In this document: positions 25,336 through 38,267 of the stretch, piece after piece | How positions within the stretch are numbered: position 1 is the first letter of the stretch | How the letters are laid out: each line of letters begins with the position of its first letter | Origin: Saururus chinensis | Taxonomy: Eukaryota; Streptophyta; Magnoliopsida; Piperales; Saururaceae | Assembly (NCBI GenBank): GCA_035235625.1 | Contig: CP141145.1 | Span: 38,234,668-38,298,667, forward strand | DNA: 64,000 nt | Reading direction: 5' to 3' | Notes under the pieces: model-generated | Database searches by the model: none | Told to the model about the DNA's origin: nothing | What the model saw: the letters and a program-made list of their open reading frames with translations, nothing else | Translations under genes and position numbers: made by a program

Positions 25336-26246
25336 AACTACAACAAAAAAAACTATTAACGATGCATTTATGCGTCGCTAATAGTCCCATAAGCGTTGAT
25401 AATGACTATTAGCGACGTATAATAAATGTCACTATAAGGATAAAAAAAAGTGTCATCCCTACTACCAATTCGCGACGTATAACAAAAAGTGTCAATAATA
25501 AGACGTATTAGCTACGTATAGCTATGTATCACTAATAACTTATTAGAGACATATATTTTATAGCGTCGCTAATGATAAGCTATTAATGACGCTTTTTTAT
25601 ATGTCGCTAATAGAAAAATAATTTTAAAAAAATTTAAAAAATAAATTATTAGTGACATATATATATAAGCGTTGCTAAGAAAGAATTATTAGTGACGCTT
25701 ATGTATACTTCGTAAATAGAAAAAATATTTTTAAAAAATTTAAAAATAACATATTAGTGACATATAATTAAAGCGTCGCTAATAAATCATTATTAGTGGC
25801 GCTTTCTATACATTGCTAATAATTATTTTAAAGAAATTAAATAGAGACATTTTTTAAGCGTTGCTAATAATGTAATTTCCTCTAAAAAAAATCCCCGGTG
25901 GGCCCCATGGCCCACCAAGGAAGGGAGAGGGGGCCGGAAGACGGTGGGGCGTCGGAATCCAAACCCCCGGCTCCGCCTCCCTCCTTCCCCCCACCTCTAA
26001 AAATCAAAGGAGGGAGAAGGGGCTGAGCAGGGGGGGGGTAGCAACAGCAGGGAGGACTGGAGCAGAGGGAAGAGGGGGGACAAGGCAGGGCGGGGACCGG
26101 AGGGGGTGGGAGGGAGGCGGAGGATGGCAGGCTATGGGTGGAGGGCGGTGTAGCGGTGGGCAACGGGGAGGAGTGAAAGAGGAAGGAGGATCGGATGGGA
26201 GGAGGGGGAACCAGAGGAGGCGAGGGGCCGGAGGACGGCGGGCCTA

Positions 26247-27838
26247 TGACAACCCAGATTTGAGGCAAATTATACTATTGGAATTTTTATATATTATTAG
26301 AGAATTATTTTGAATGTAGAACCTAAATGAATGTTGTAGAACTTTAAAAACCGAGCATAAAGGTTTTTGAAGTGCTTGATTCGGAGGTAGTGGCCATATG
26401 TAGCAATCGTAGAAGCGCGCATCATGAGCGGCCCCACGATGACACTACAGTAAAACCTATCCTTGAGTGGTCTTGTTTCGAAGGGCTCGTCGATACGAGT
26501 CCATCGGTACCAAGAACGTACAATTCTGATATATAGGTAAAAAGTTAAAGTAATTTAAAGTTTTAGAAAAAAAGAAAAAAAATTATATTATTTTAATGCA
26601 GGCTAACGCAAGCATTGCGTCAGCCTTGCATTGACCCCGCGCGACGTGGTGCCACGCAGCGCAGGTCCGCATGTCGCAGGCCGTGGCACCGGGCAACATG
26701 CGTGGTTCCGCGCATCGGTTCGCGCGGTTCCATGGTCCGCTGTGCGACGCGTGTTAGACACACATCGCACGCCAGTTTCGCCCCAATCTCTATATATACC
26801 CCAGTTTTTTACTCTACTATTCACTTCCACCTCCAATAAAAACTTTTGACTCTCCGTTTTGAATTATTTTAAGTCCGATTCAACCCGTTTCAAAGACGTT
26901 CTTAACTAAAGCAATTGTTCCGGACGCTGTGACAAGACCGGATTTTCAATATAAGCCCTATGCGACCACAAACTTTCTACTCCGACCGTAAGGTAGGGAG
27001 TCTTAAACTCTAAATTTATGTTTTGCATGTATCCCTTATTTTTATGGACTGTTTTTAGTCAATCATATGTCTTTTCTTATGTTTTCAAAAAGAAATGTTT
27101 TACGAATATCATGTTTTATTTAATCAAAAATTATGACATGATATGTGTGTTTTCTAGAGAGTTCTAGGGTTATACCTAGAACAATATTTTTTGGATACCT
27201 ACCGAAGAAATTATCAGTATTTGGCGCGTGCATATATAGGTATAGAGTATCATGGGAAAACTCTTGCCTTCTAAGCTTCCGATTGCCCCATGAGCATTGG
27301 AGGAACGTCGTTTGGTATCACGGCTCTGAATTTATTGTCATCAGACGAACTGGTGTTTTCTGAATTTATTTCTGAATTGGTTATGCAAAAATTATTATTG
27401 TATGTTATTTAACATTAAATTAGATTTTAATTTCACCTACTGAGTATAAAAAAATACTTACCCACCCACAGACTCTGCAGGTAGTAAAACCAACCCGGAG
27501 GGGTCAACTGAAGAATTACTTGTTTAGTCTCTTTCAAATATTTTTAAATCTCTGTAATACTATGGTTTTTATGAAAGGCTTGGCCTGTATTTTGTAATTT
27601 TGTAATATGACTGCTCTACATACAGTGTACTATGAACTGGGTCCTAATTTTCTACTACATTATATATAATATTTTAGTTGTGCGTCAACTCCAAAATTTT
27701 TATGTTTTATGTCGACTTATTTTTCATAGATCCGTATGGTGGACCGTCACGTTCGGTTTCACATGCGATGTAACACGATGCCGAGCAAGATAATAATTAC
27801 ACAAATTATGGCGTATATTATTTTCTGACAGTCGCCAC
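26247..27838 (+). mobile_element. LTR-like insertion inside the CACTA element
   Basis: The segment begins TGACAACCCAG and interrupts the GC-rich core of the CACTA element. It contains GATACGAGTCCATCGGTACC at 26492-26511, identical to 36391-36410 in the solo LTR at 36126-38267, in a similar neighbourhood (AAGGGCTC just before it). A CTCTATATATACC promoter-like run follows near 26790. The right boundary is uncertain; I place it near TCTGACA at 27,838. No matching 5-bp TSD is visible, so it may be truncated. It carries no retrotransposon protein. Confidence 0.55.
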
Positions 27839-28319
27839 AGGGTCGTGGGAGAGAGGTGGAGGAGGCCATAGGTGGTGGGGCGAAAGATGGGGGGAGGGGG
27901 GGTTAGTTATAAGCAACGGGCGAAATTTCCCCGTGCGGGCTGAATTTTTGCGGTGTAATTTTTTTTAAAAAAAATTTATTAGTGACACTCCTAAAGAGCA
28001 TCGCTATCAATAATTTTGTAGTGACGTATAAATTTATGCATTGCTACTTAATACTATATTTAGCAACGCTTATATAAAAGTGTCGCTAAAATAGTATTTT
28101 TTATTATTTTTCTCTCCTCACTCTCTCTCTACACTACTCTCTCTCTACACTACTCACTCTCTCCCCTCATTCCCTCTCCCCTTCTCTCTCCCCCCTCTTT
28201 CCCTCTCCTCTCTCTCTCTTTTTTCTCTCTCTCTCCACCCTCTCTCTCTCTTATCTCTCCTCTCTCTCTTCTCTTCTCCTCTCCTCTCTCCCCCTCTCTC
28301 TCTCCTCCCTCCCCCTCTT

Positions 28320-29140
28320 TCATTGAATTTTTTATTTAAAAAATAGGTAGTAGTGAAGCATGTAGCTATGCGTCGCTACTACCTCTTTTTTTAAAATTTT
28401 TATATTTTTAAATTAATTTTTAATTAATTTTTTTCTCACTCTCACTCCTCCCTCCCCTCTATCTCCTCTCTCTCTTCTCCTCCCTCCTCCCTCTCTTCTC
28501 CTCTCCCCCTCTGCTCTCTCTCCCTCCTCCCTCCCCTTCTTTCTTTGAATTTTTTATTTAAAAAATAGGTAGTAGCGACGCATAGCTCTATGTGTTGCTA
28601 CTACTCTACTCTTTGGTAGTACTGACACATAGAGCTATGCGTCACTACTACCTTTTTTTAAAAAAAAATAATTAAATTTCTTTTCTCCCTCTCACTCGTC
28701 CCTCCCCCTCTATCTCCTCTCTCTCTCTCCACCCTCATCTCTCTCTCTTCTCTTCTCCTCTCCTCCCTCTCCCTCTCCCTCTCTCCTCCCTCCCCCTTTC
28801 TCTCTCTCTCTCTTCCATTCAATTATTTATTTAAAAAATGGGCAGTATCGACACATGTAGCTATGTGTCGCTACTACCTCTTTTTTTAAAAAAAAAATTT
28901 ATATTTTTTAAAAATAATTTTTAATTTAATTTTTTTTCTCCCTCTCACTCCTCCCTCCCCCTCTATCTCCTCCTTCTATCTCCTCTCTCTCTCTCCTCCC
29001 TCCTCTCTCTCTTCTCCTCTCATCTCTCTCTCTCCTCTCTCCCTCCCCCCTCTCTCATCCCTCCCCCCTCTCTCTTTCATTGAATTTTTTATTTAAAAAA
29101 TAGGTAGTAGTGACACATGTAGCTATGTGTTGCTACAATC
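28320..29140. repeat. Tandem modules: pyrimidine tract plus GTAGT-hairpin
   Basis: A unit of roughly 200-280 bp recurs about four to five times. It consists of a TC-rich tract (CTCTCTCC, CCTCCCTCC), then a TTTATTTAAAAAATAGG lead-in, then a palindrome of GTAGTAGTGACGCAT, AGCTATG and CGTCGCTACTAC. Palindromes centre near 28365, 28590 and 28640 (adjacent pair), 28860 and 29120. The palindrome core GCGTCGCTA is also the subterminal motif of the CACTA ends. Confidence 0.75.
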
Positions 29141-30256
29141 TTTATTTTTTATTTTTCATATTTTTTAAAATAATTTTTAATTAAATTTTTTTTCTCCTCC
29201 CTCCCCCTCTCTCTCCTCTCTCTCTCCACCCTCCTCTCTCTCTACCATCCTCTCCCTCCTCTCTCTCTCCCTCTCCCCTCTCTCTTTCCCCTCTCTCTCC
29301 CTCCCTCCCTCCTTTCACTCTTCACTCTCTCTCTTTTATTATAAATTATATATTAAAATTAATAAGAACATTTTAAAAATAAAATATATTATATGTCAAA
29401 AATTTAAATCTATTATTGACACTCCCCTTTTATTAAAAATTTAATATTTATTTATTATTTATACAAATAGTCAATATTTAAGAAAGTATATTATAGTTAA
29501 AAAAGTTATTTTAAATGTTTTAAATTTTTTTAAATAATTTCATGAATTAGCAATGAATGCTGAAAAACGTCGCTATTAGTTCGTAATTTTATATTTTTTA
29601 TTTAAAATTGAGAATTATTAACAAACGTCGCTATTGTTAAAACTAGTAGCAACGTTTTTAAAAAAGTGTCGTTAGTAGTTTTGAGTTTTTTTAAATTAAT
29701 AAATATATATATCTTTTAGTGACGCTTGTTAAAGCATCGCTAATAACATAATTATTAGCGACACATAAATTAAAGCATCGCTAATAATTTTGGTATTAGC
29801 GATGCTTGAATTTATGCATCGCTAATAGACCACTATTAGCGATGCTTAAGTGGTATTTTTTGTGACGTTTTATTATATGTCGCTATTAGCACTCTTTAGC
29901 GACACTTAGTGTTGCGTTGCTAATAGTGCATTTTGTTATAGTGAATTTATTTTCAATCCCGATTGATCTTGGATAAAAAATTTATATACTTATATAATTT
30001 TTTACTCATTCTTTTTCTCATACTCTAATATGATAAACCATTTATCCAAAATATGTAGATGTGATATGCATGTGTTTATTTGTCAAAATACCTTTTGAGT
30101 CTTATTATATGTTTCATCTTCACCATATACTCTTAAGCATCAAACATTTTAGCCTATGGCTCAATTTACATACACATCAAGTCGACATTATTTTACTCAC
30201 CAAAATAAGTCAATAGAATGCACATAGACACATATGTACAAGAAACAGGGTAAGCA

Positions 30257-33200
30257 TGTCATGACCCGGATTTTTAAAATCATTTTTAAGTAGCACGAAC
30301 GGTTAGTGGCGAGAATTTTTTTTTTCTTTAAATAGAAAACAAACCCTTCGATTAAATATCCAGGTCATGATAACTGGGGCTCACAAATACAAATATCAAA
30401 TCATACGATATTATTTAACGTCTAAAAATTCATAAAGACCAGCTCATCCATCTAAGTACAAGTCCATCGTCCGTCTGAAAATAAATAATAAGTTGACTCC
30501 GGATTTACAGAAACGTGGAAACCTCTTGTGCACACCTGCCTTGATCTCACTTGTCCTCGCCTGGAGAATCTGCATCACAGCAAACCACACAACAACCACA
30601 ACCACAATGGAGCATCTCCGCCCACAAGAGAAGAGCTTCCAAAGGACAAAATATTTTATTAATATTTTCGGATCAGGCCAACATCACCCGATGTTAGTTG
30701 CCTACGTACTTATCAAACAACATCTCCAATGTTTCCAACAAGATTGGATCCAGACGTAGTTCTGCCTAGAAACTACTCTATCCTACGAAGCATAGCATCA
30801 CACATGCAATGCTTAGATATTTTCAACCTACATTTTAGTAAGTCATTTAACCGTTCCACTTATCTAATTAACAAGCAATATCAAACATTATTATTAATTA
30901 TCTCACAACTCTTGTTCAACAATTAATACTACCAAATCTGTAACTCAAAGATAACTCGCCCCTCGAGAAATCTCCAAACAAAGGACTCCAACCTTGGAGT
31001 TGACTGCTTAACAGCAGCTTGACCCAAATCCCCAGGGCTCTCAATAGCCTGCCACGAATCTGGGGAAGAGGATCCCAACTTTGCTCATAGACACAGATTG
31101 GCAAGAAACACAAGCCTTCCATGACGCTCATGTAACTCCGCTTTTCGTACGTACTAGATAGTCCTGGGAAGACCTGCGGGAGACCCGCGGTAAAGACCCT
31201 CTGGTCAATACCCAAACCGTCGTGGTGATGAAGATGCATATTGCAATCTTCACCTTCCCAACGCTGGGAGAAAATGTCTTATAAGATATTACTAATGTAT
31301 CAATAGAAGCCTTAGGTCCTTATGACCATTGACTCCCCCAAACATCTGAAACTTAGACTAGATTATTTTTATCCTGTCAAGTAACCACTCAACCAGGTGG
31401 GTCCTCTTCACCTTGTGAATTGGCCCACCAAATAGCTCATCCTCTGAGCTATGACTCAGAGAACATCCCATAGCCACCATCGGTTCATTAACCAAGGTAA
31501 GATCTATGCTAGGGCCCCGTTCACTCCATGAACTGGTCCCAACCCTAAAGACGGTATTTTAGTCATTATCTTTGTTAGGTGTTCTCCCCTCAAACCAACA
31601 GCAACCCATGTCTCTTGATTAATCTTCATTAATCTTAAGTTACTGATATAAATCAATGCATCAATATCAAAAGCATGTATCAGCATAAATAATCATGCAA
31701 TCATACAAACATATAAATAATAAACGGAGGCCCATTGCATTCATTTGCACGGCCAGGGCTCAGAGACTTCAAGCCCAAAATGTAAATTAACATATTCCAC
31801 GAGTGACGTATATAATGCCCTAGTGGATTTCTACGTTGTGTTACAAACACGTGCAATACACTACCCTAAACCCTGAGATTTAGGCTTTCCATTGGTTTCC
31901 CATGACACTGTGACCTGTCAAGGTCTTCGTGTCACCTACTGGTCACACCCCTTCCTTTTGAAGTCATTCATAGGGTACCTTAACTCTTGATTCACTAGGT
32001 CATCTGTTTCATCAGAAACAGACATATTGCCCCTAAGGGCATTAGGGTAATTTTACCACCTAAGGTATGATACCCTCCCTTGGGTCATTATAGTCATTTT
32101 ACTACCCCTCTATTGATTTAAGTCATTGACCTCTCACAAGGCTCTACTCTCAGACCGACTCACGCTTCCATTCACACGAATGTGGACGGGTTCACCCTAA
32201 GGGGTATTTCTGTCATTTGGTTTAAGGCCTTAATGACATCCAATGGGTATAAAATTAGGGTCAAGGGTACTAATTGACTTCATAGACTCTGTGTAATTTT
32301 CCTGGCATGTGACGGGTCGTGAACCCCTTGAACCGACCTAGGTTTTGACTAACGGTTTACTATAAACCCTAAGGATAAAAATGGTTAATTATTCACTCAT
32401 TGTGATTTTTTCTCACTTAGTGGTTTTTTCTATAATTAGGCTACCCACTAAACTCTGAATGAAAATTTTCTCAAATTTTGGATCCACTCATAGGCCCTTG
32501 AACCAGAGCCTCGAACTCGGGTAAGTTAATATTATACGATAATTAACTAGTAGGGGTAAAAAGGTTATTTCACAGTATCTGGGATTTTCCATGAGCTGTA
32601 ACTCAGTCAGAATAATCCTAAACCTCTCCGGATTCATGAGTATTTTTCTAGAATTTATTTGACACTTTTAGCCCCCTGAACTGGACCCGGTTCACTCCTT
32701 TCTCCCTCTCTCCCTTTTTTAAACTGACCCGGACCGGGTCAGTTTGGGTCGACCCGCATCTGGCCAGAGGCGTTTTGGCCTCTGGCGGAACCGCCCCTAC
32801 CACGGCGGAGGGGTGGTGGCTCACTGGTTTTCCGACCGCCGGCACACAGCGGAACCGATGGCGTCGGTCCCGCCGCCGTCCGGTGGCCAAAACCGCCACT
32901 TTCCCCTTCCACTTTTTTTTAAAAAAAAACAGACGGCAAAGCCTCCACGGCCAGGGCCAGTGCTGCCCAGGCCGGCGCGTCTAGGGCGATCATGGCCTGG
33001 AACAACGTGGCCGGGATTGGCACGGCCACGGCCAGCACAGCCACAGCCGGCGCGGCCTCAACCAGCACCGACAATCCTTTTTTTTTTATACTGTGACGAC
33101 CCGGCGGCAGCCAATCCGCCGCCGCCAAGGCCGCTGGATCCAAAGCCACTGCAGCCAGGACGGCACGCCCCTCCCTCAATTGGTCCAGCCACCAGCTGTC

Positions 33201-33862
33201 GGCCGGTGGCCGGCCGGTGACTGGCCGGCAGTAGCAATTTCAATGAAGTTATGTGAACAGTGATTGCAGAAATCACTATTTACATAATTAACAAAAACGG
33301 ATTTTATATTTTAATAATGAAATATTTTAATCTCGATTCAAAATCCTACCTCGAAGGCAGCGTTGCCGCCGATCCACCATCGCTAACACTTCGCCGGAGT
33401 CTTGCCGGAAAATTCATTCATCTCCTCCACCGTCAAAAGCTCTTCAAAACTCCTCATTCTTTGCTCTCATCGGGCAAAAAGACCCCTAAATTGTGCCCTA
33501 AGAAGGCCTTTTATAGGCATGAGAATAGGGCTCCTAATCCCATGAGGAATTAGACCTTAAAAACCAAATTTTGGAACAGTAATTTATCGGGCCCACATCG
33601 CAACTTAAACGCGTTCAATTAGGGTAAACGGATCCTACACGATATATTCAACTTCAGACGGTCGTTTCTCCCTCATTCGAACTCCGATTTACGCGTTCTT
33701 GGTGGTGTTTCGAAGCTCTTTCCGTCTATTTTCTATCCAGATATATATCAGCCACCAAATCTAAGCATGGATTAATTTATTCCAACAGAAATGTCAAGGG
33801 GTCTAGCACCCTAATTTCCACGTGTACGACTTTAGGAATTTAGAAAATTCCCGGACGTTACA
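30257..33862 (-). mobile_element. 3.6-kb solo LTR with intact TSD AAGCA
   Basis: The segment begins TGTCATGACCCGG and ends CCCGGACGTTACA, giving TG...CA termini. It is flanked by AAGCA on both sides (30252-30256 and 33863-33867). There is no primer-binding site, gag or pol, so it is best explained as a solo LTR left by recombination between two LTRs. Read on the minus strand it starts TGTAACGTCCGGG, like the other LTRs here, hence the strand call. At 3,606 bp it is unusually long. A GC-rich stretch (32,700-33,230) contains overlapping open frames without domains. Short stretches around 30,490-31,240 and 31,500-32,300 hold nothing recognisable. Confidence 0.88.
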
Positions 33863-34779
33863 AAGCAAGCTATTTTTGAGGTCTAAATAGCCATGTTCAT
33901 TTACTAAATGGGTTTTAGTGTGTAGCCCCAATAGCTATAAAGTAACAAAAAAACCTAAGAGTACTAAAAGTAGCAACTTTATGGATTTAATTAATTAGTC
34001 ACATAAAGACATAATACAACAAAAGTTATAAAAATGTGATTTGAGGGGTTATTACTATGTAGTTTCGCATCTCAAAAATCTAGAAGAATAAATTTTAATG
34101 AAATTATTAGCTATATATTATGTCATGCCTCGGCGTTGCCCGACCCGAGCGAACTCGGTCCAGGGGCCGGTCAACGCGCGGGGGCGACGAGGGGAAATTG
34201 AGATACTGTTTAGCAGAAGACTTAACCCTAAATACGGGTGATATAATAGAATTACGGAGTATGCACATTCCTTTGAGCAATAGTAGATAAGTAGAAATGA
34301 AAGAGAGTCGCTTAACTCAAAATAAACGACTAGTCTCAAATCCACATGCTTAATCAACCATAGCCCACTTTGGCTCTAAAATAGGTCTTAGACATCACAA
34401 CTGTATAAAGTGACATAAATCCAACAGGGAACCATATACAAAGGTTCTAAACATAAAGCATAAACCAAGGAAACTAAGTCACATAAGAGTCTCCACGATC
34501 ACATCCAAGTCATCTCCGATCTTTCCTCAAAGAGGAGATCCTGTCCGTTTGCGTGTCGCTCCACACAACCCCAAAGCAAAACACAATAAAGAGGGGTGAG
34601 TTTAAACAAACTTAGCAATAGTTTTTAATATAACTATCATCATCAGAAATACAATGGCATAACAATAAAATCATTCAGATTAAAGATTGACAAGATGTAA
34701 CATTTTCTGATCACACAGACACATCACCTAAACCTGGATCATAGTGTATAATCCACATAGTGTTATTCACATCATATCA

Positions 34780-35105
34780 ACCTGCATGAAATGTATCTCT
34801 AACATACATATCAAATCATGCCTCAACATCATATTAACTTGCATGAATGTATCTATAACATACATATCAAATCATGCCTCAACATCATATCATCCTGCAT
34901 GAAATGTATCTCTAATATACATATCAAATCATGCATCACATCATATTAACGTGTATGAAATATATCTCTAACATACATATTTAATCATGCATCACATCAT
35001 ATCAACCTGCATGCAATATATCTCTAACATACATATCCAATCATGCATCACATCATATCAACTTGTATGAAATGTATCTCTAATATACATATTCAACCAT
35101 GTATC
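34780..35105. repeat. Minisatellite of about six 57-61 bp units inside the LTR
   Basis: Each unit reads approximately ATCATATCAACCTGCATGAA, then ATGTATCTCTAACATACATA, then TCAAATCATGC. Units start near 34782, 34840, 34895, 34950, 35000 and 35055 and differ by a few substitutions and small indels. The array lies within the solo LTR at 34121. Confidence 0.85.
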
Positions 35106-36125
35106 ATATCAACCTCCATCAAGGAGTAATCACAATTTAGTGTCACACAGACGGGAACATAGACAAGGCCACGAAGACGTGTCATGGTCTCAAGCATTCA
35201 TATCACATAAACTTGCATAATAGTGTCTCAAACACACCATTTTTAATCATGCAATCATATCACATAAACCACATTCACCCTACACGACAAACGTGTCAAC
35301 CACATGATACACAATCATGCATAGCATTCATAATAGACATGCATCAATACAAATGGTGAATGCCTCCATCAATGAGTAAACATAAGCATTGCCACATAGG
35401 CAAGAACACGGTCAAGGCCACGAAGGCGATAACATGGTCAAATTTCACACAGGAAATGAAAAAGGTCGGGGTTGTCAATCCCTAAAGTTGCTCGCCCTGG
35501 ACGATCCTGGCCAAGGATGTCCCATTCTCACACAGAGAATCTAGAGCAGGGGTGTTCGCCTAGGGACATCTCCTGCGGAGGGGAGAGCCCGAATTCCCAC
35601 ATTGGGAACCCTAGAACACGTAGTAGCGGGTGCACATGGAATACCACACTGGATTCTCAGGGTCCAGATGACACTCATAATAATAATCTCAAATCCGCAA
35701 GATAAGTACACAACTCGTCCCCCACATCATTTCACTTAGCTAGACTCAACCCGGGGAGTGCACTCGTTCCACACAGGAACTCAAATCAAAATATGTCCTT
35801 TCGGACTAATCAAGTTTCGATTAAGCCACGATCGATCAATCTGGCACGCAATTTTACCACATTGCATCTAATCGATCAAATTCGATTAACCTTGATAAAA
35901 GCCTCAATTGGAAATCCATTTTTCATGATGCATGCAACATGGTACATACATGGGCAAGGCATACATGAATCCTAATTCATGATAAGTGCTCTCATCAGCC
36001 TCTAATGCATTATTCATAATTATAATATCAAGCTTTAACATCATCATTAAATCCCACATGTGTGTATACCTAGTAGAAGCACTTCACTCAATGCATATCA
36101 ACATGCTTGAAATTAACTCACTACC

Positions 36126-38267
36126 TGTAACAACCCGTCTTCCGGTTATGCTTAACCTGGGGGGGTTAAGGGTAATTTGGTAATTTTATATTAAGGTCAC
36201 AATGTTTCATTAGGTGAAATCCCTGTATCTGGGTAGAGCTCGAAGTAACGAACACAACGCACCCAAGAACACTCAAAACGAAGGTTGGGAATAAAAGTTA
36301 TGGCCTCGGGAAGCGTGCCATATGGGCGGGACCCACTTTAAAAATACAAGATAACCTAACCATGTGGGGTCTAGTTTTGAAGGGCTCATTGATACGAGTC
36401 CATCGGTACCAGGATCGTGCAATTCCGACTTCGGGATAAAAAGTTATCGCATTTTGAAGTTGGAATTGTATTTAAATAAAATAATAATAAAATATTTAAG
36501 AAAACACGAAATAACTGAAATAGCTGACATCATCGAGCCGAGCCGAGCTGGAAAAGGAGCCGCGCCGTGAAACCAGCGCGAGATTGCGGCCATTGCGTGA
36601 CGCGGGTCAAGTGCGATCGCGCGGCGAACCGCACGACGCGCGCGACGGACCGCGCACCGCGCGCGCCACACGCAATGAGTTAACGCGCGCATTATGCACG
36701 TTGCCTCCGATTTTGGGCCAATTGCAACCTGCCATGTGGCGCAAGTGCGTGCGCGCATTTTTCCTCTTCTCCCGTACGCTCGCATGCCAGTTTCCTATAA
36801 ATAGCTCATTTCGTTCATTTTTCGGGAGGAGTTTCGGAAGTCATTCTGCGTCTGTTTTCTTCCGTTCAAAATGTGTTCCTAGCTAAATCGAGGGTGTTCT
36901 ACACAATGGAAGTGTTAATTCTTCGAGTTAGCAACCCTATATAGGGGAAACATCCCGGGCCAAGGGGAGGTTATGTCTGTTGCCTACGAGCGCGACAAGG
37001 GTAAAATATCGCCGGGTAAGGGGAAATTCTCCCACGTTTTCTCATTTTCCGTTCTTCGTTTCTTACTCATTTTAAGTCCGATTAGAGTCATTCAAGAGGC
37101 CTTCCTAGCTAATTCGAGGGTGAGCAACGCAATGGAAACATCTACTCCTCGAATTATCAATGTTATGTGAGAGAAACATCCCAAGGGTAAGGGGAGGTTC
37201 TGCCCGTTGCCTACGGGCACGGGAAGGGAAAAGTGTCTTCGAACAAGGGGAGGTTCTGTCCGCTGCCCACGGGCACTGTGAGGGTAAAGTGTCACCGGGT
37301 AAGGGGAGGTTCTGCCTATTGCCTATGGGCACGGGAAAGGAAAAGTGTCTTCGGACAAGGGGAGGTTCTCACCGCCATGTGCGCCGTGGAGGGTAAAGTG
37401 TCTCCGGGTAAGGGGAGGTTCTGTTTTTCGTCTACAGACGTAAGAAGGGTAAAGTATTCCAAAGTTACAGAAGGTTTTGGCCGCAGTCTCCGGATCAGAA
37501 AGAGCAGACGCTCTAAGGAAACAAGCAACTCCGAACATCACCACTTCCGGAATTGGAGGGGAGTATGCTTTCTTGACCTTCTAGTTTAATATGCTTTATA
37601 TGACTGCACATCTTGATTTATTCTGTTGTGATCTAAAATGCTCTCTGCTATGACGTGACATACTCTGATCTGATATGACCGGTATGGTCAGATAAAATCT
37701 GATATGATCTGATAGGATTTGATATGATCCAACAGGTTTTGTAGTGTGTTCTACTCTGCTCTATGATAGAGTGGGATGTGTGTTTTGTTAGTATTCTTCT
37801 CACCTACGTGAGATGTGTGTTTTCTGATTTATTGGCTTTCATTTAACTCCGATGATTGATAAGATTTCCGTTGGATTCCGAATGAATCATTCAGATATAA
37901 CGTATATGTATTTTATCGTATATGATTTTTTGATGTTTGGTAAATGTATTAGCCATTAGGCAGAACTATGTTTGGATCCGATCGTATTGGAATAACGTCA
38001 GGCATGGTATCCAATATGTACGTAGGCAACCAACGATAAAATAACGTTGGCCCGATCCAAATTAGTTATAAAATTAGGTTTATTCTGATCTATGCACAAT
38101 GGAATGTTAAAGCTCCGTAGTGCGCAGATGAACGTTACGACTCTCGCACTCAGAGTCTGTAGCTCCCCGGTCGCCGCTTTAATTTTTCCGCTAATTTTTG
38201 ACACTCCGATTGTGTTTTCCGATCTAACCCTCGGTCCGGGTCAGGTGGTGCGGGTCGGGGTGTTACA
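36126..38267 (+). mobile_element. 2.14-kb solo LTR nested in another LTR, TSD CTACC
   Basis: The segment begins TGTAACAACCCG and ends GGGGTGTTACA, flanked by CTACC on both sides (36121-36125 and 38268-38272). A TATAAATA promoter-like word lies near 36796 downstream of GC-rich DNA, as expected for a U3/R junction in the plus orientation. It contains the shared block at 36391-36410 and a G-rich tandem array (36,940-37,450). No internal retroelement domain remains. Perfect TSDs and placement inside 34121-39694 show it inserted after that element. Confidence 0.9.
36940..37450. repeat. G-rich tandem array of about 58-bp units in the nested LTR
   Basis: Units contain AAGGGGAGGTTCTG, a GCC(T/C)A(C/T)GGGCAC core, then GGGTAAAGTGTC or AAAAGTGTCTTCG. 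AAGGGGAGG starts occur near 36961, 37189, 37246, 37301, 37357 and 37408. The same unit occurs in reverse orientation in the related LTR at about 58,860-59,400. Confidence 0.8.

Larger units (their letters stand above)
25336..29943. mobile_element. CACTA (En/Spm) element, non-autonomous, TSD AAT
   Basis: The right end, read inward from 29943, starts CACTATAACAAAATGCACTA. The left end starts AACTACAACAAAA, with the first C mutated. Both are flanked by AAT (25333-25335 and 29944-29946), the 3-bp duplication expected for CACTA elements. The outer 500-600 bp on each side carry dozens of TATTAGCGACG(C/T) and inverted copies, the subterminal arrays characteristic of this superfamily. No TnpD-like transposase frame exists, so mobility would need an autonomous partner. 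The interior contains a GC-rich block (25,890-26,245 and 27,838-27,950), an LTR-like insertion between those halves, and pyrimidine-rich modules (28,080-29,330). The proline-rich open frame at 25882-26268 reflects composition only. Confidence 0.85.

Noticed and set aside
25882..26268. 128-codon proline/serine-rich frame
   Set aside because: It reflects the GC-rich, purine/pyrimidine-skewed core of the CACTA element; no transposase or other motif is present.
32744..33220. 158-codon Pro/Arg/Ala-rich frame in the 3.6-kb LTR
   Set aside because: It is a compositional frame in the GC-rich part of the LTR; other frames are open as well and no motif is seen.
34780..35105. CRISPR-like array of regularly spaced repeats
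   Set aside because: Whole units are repeated without unique spacers, the array is inside a plant LTR, and the genome is eukaryotic; it is a minisatellite.
37092..37589. Multiple 65-118 codon frames with repeated motifs
   Set aside because: These are produced by the G-rich tandem array inside a solo LTR, where the unit length keeps frames open on both strands.
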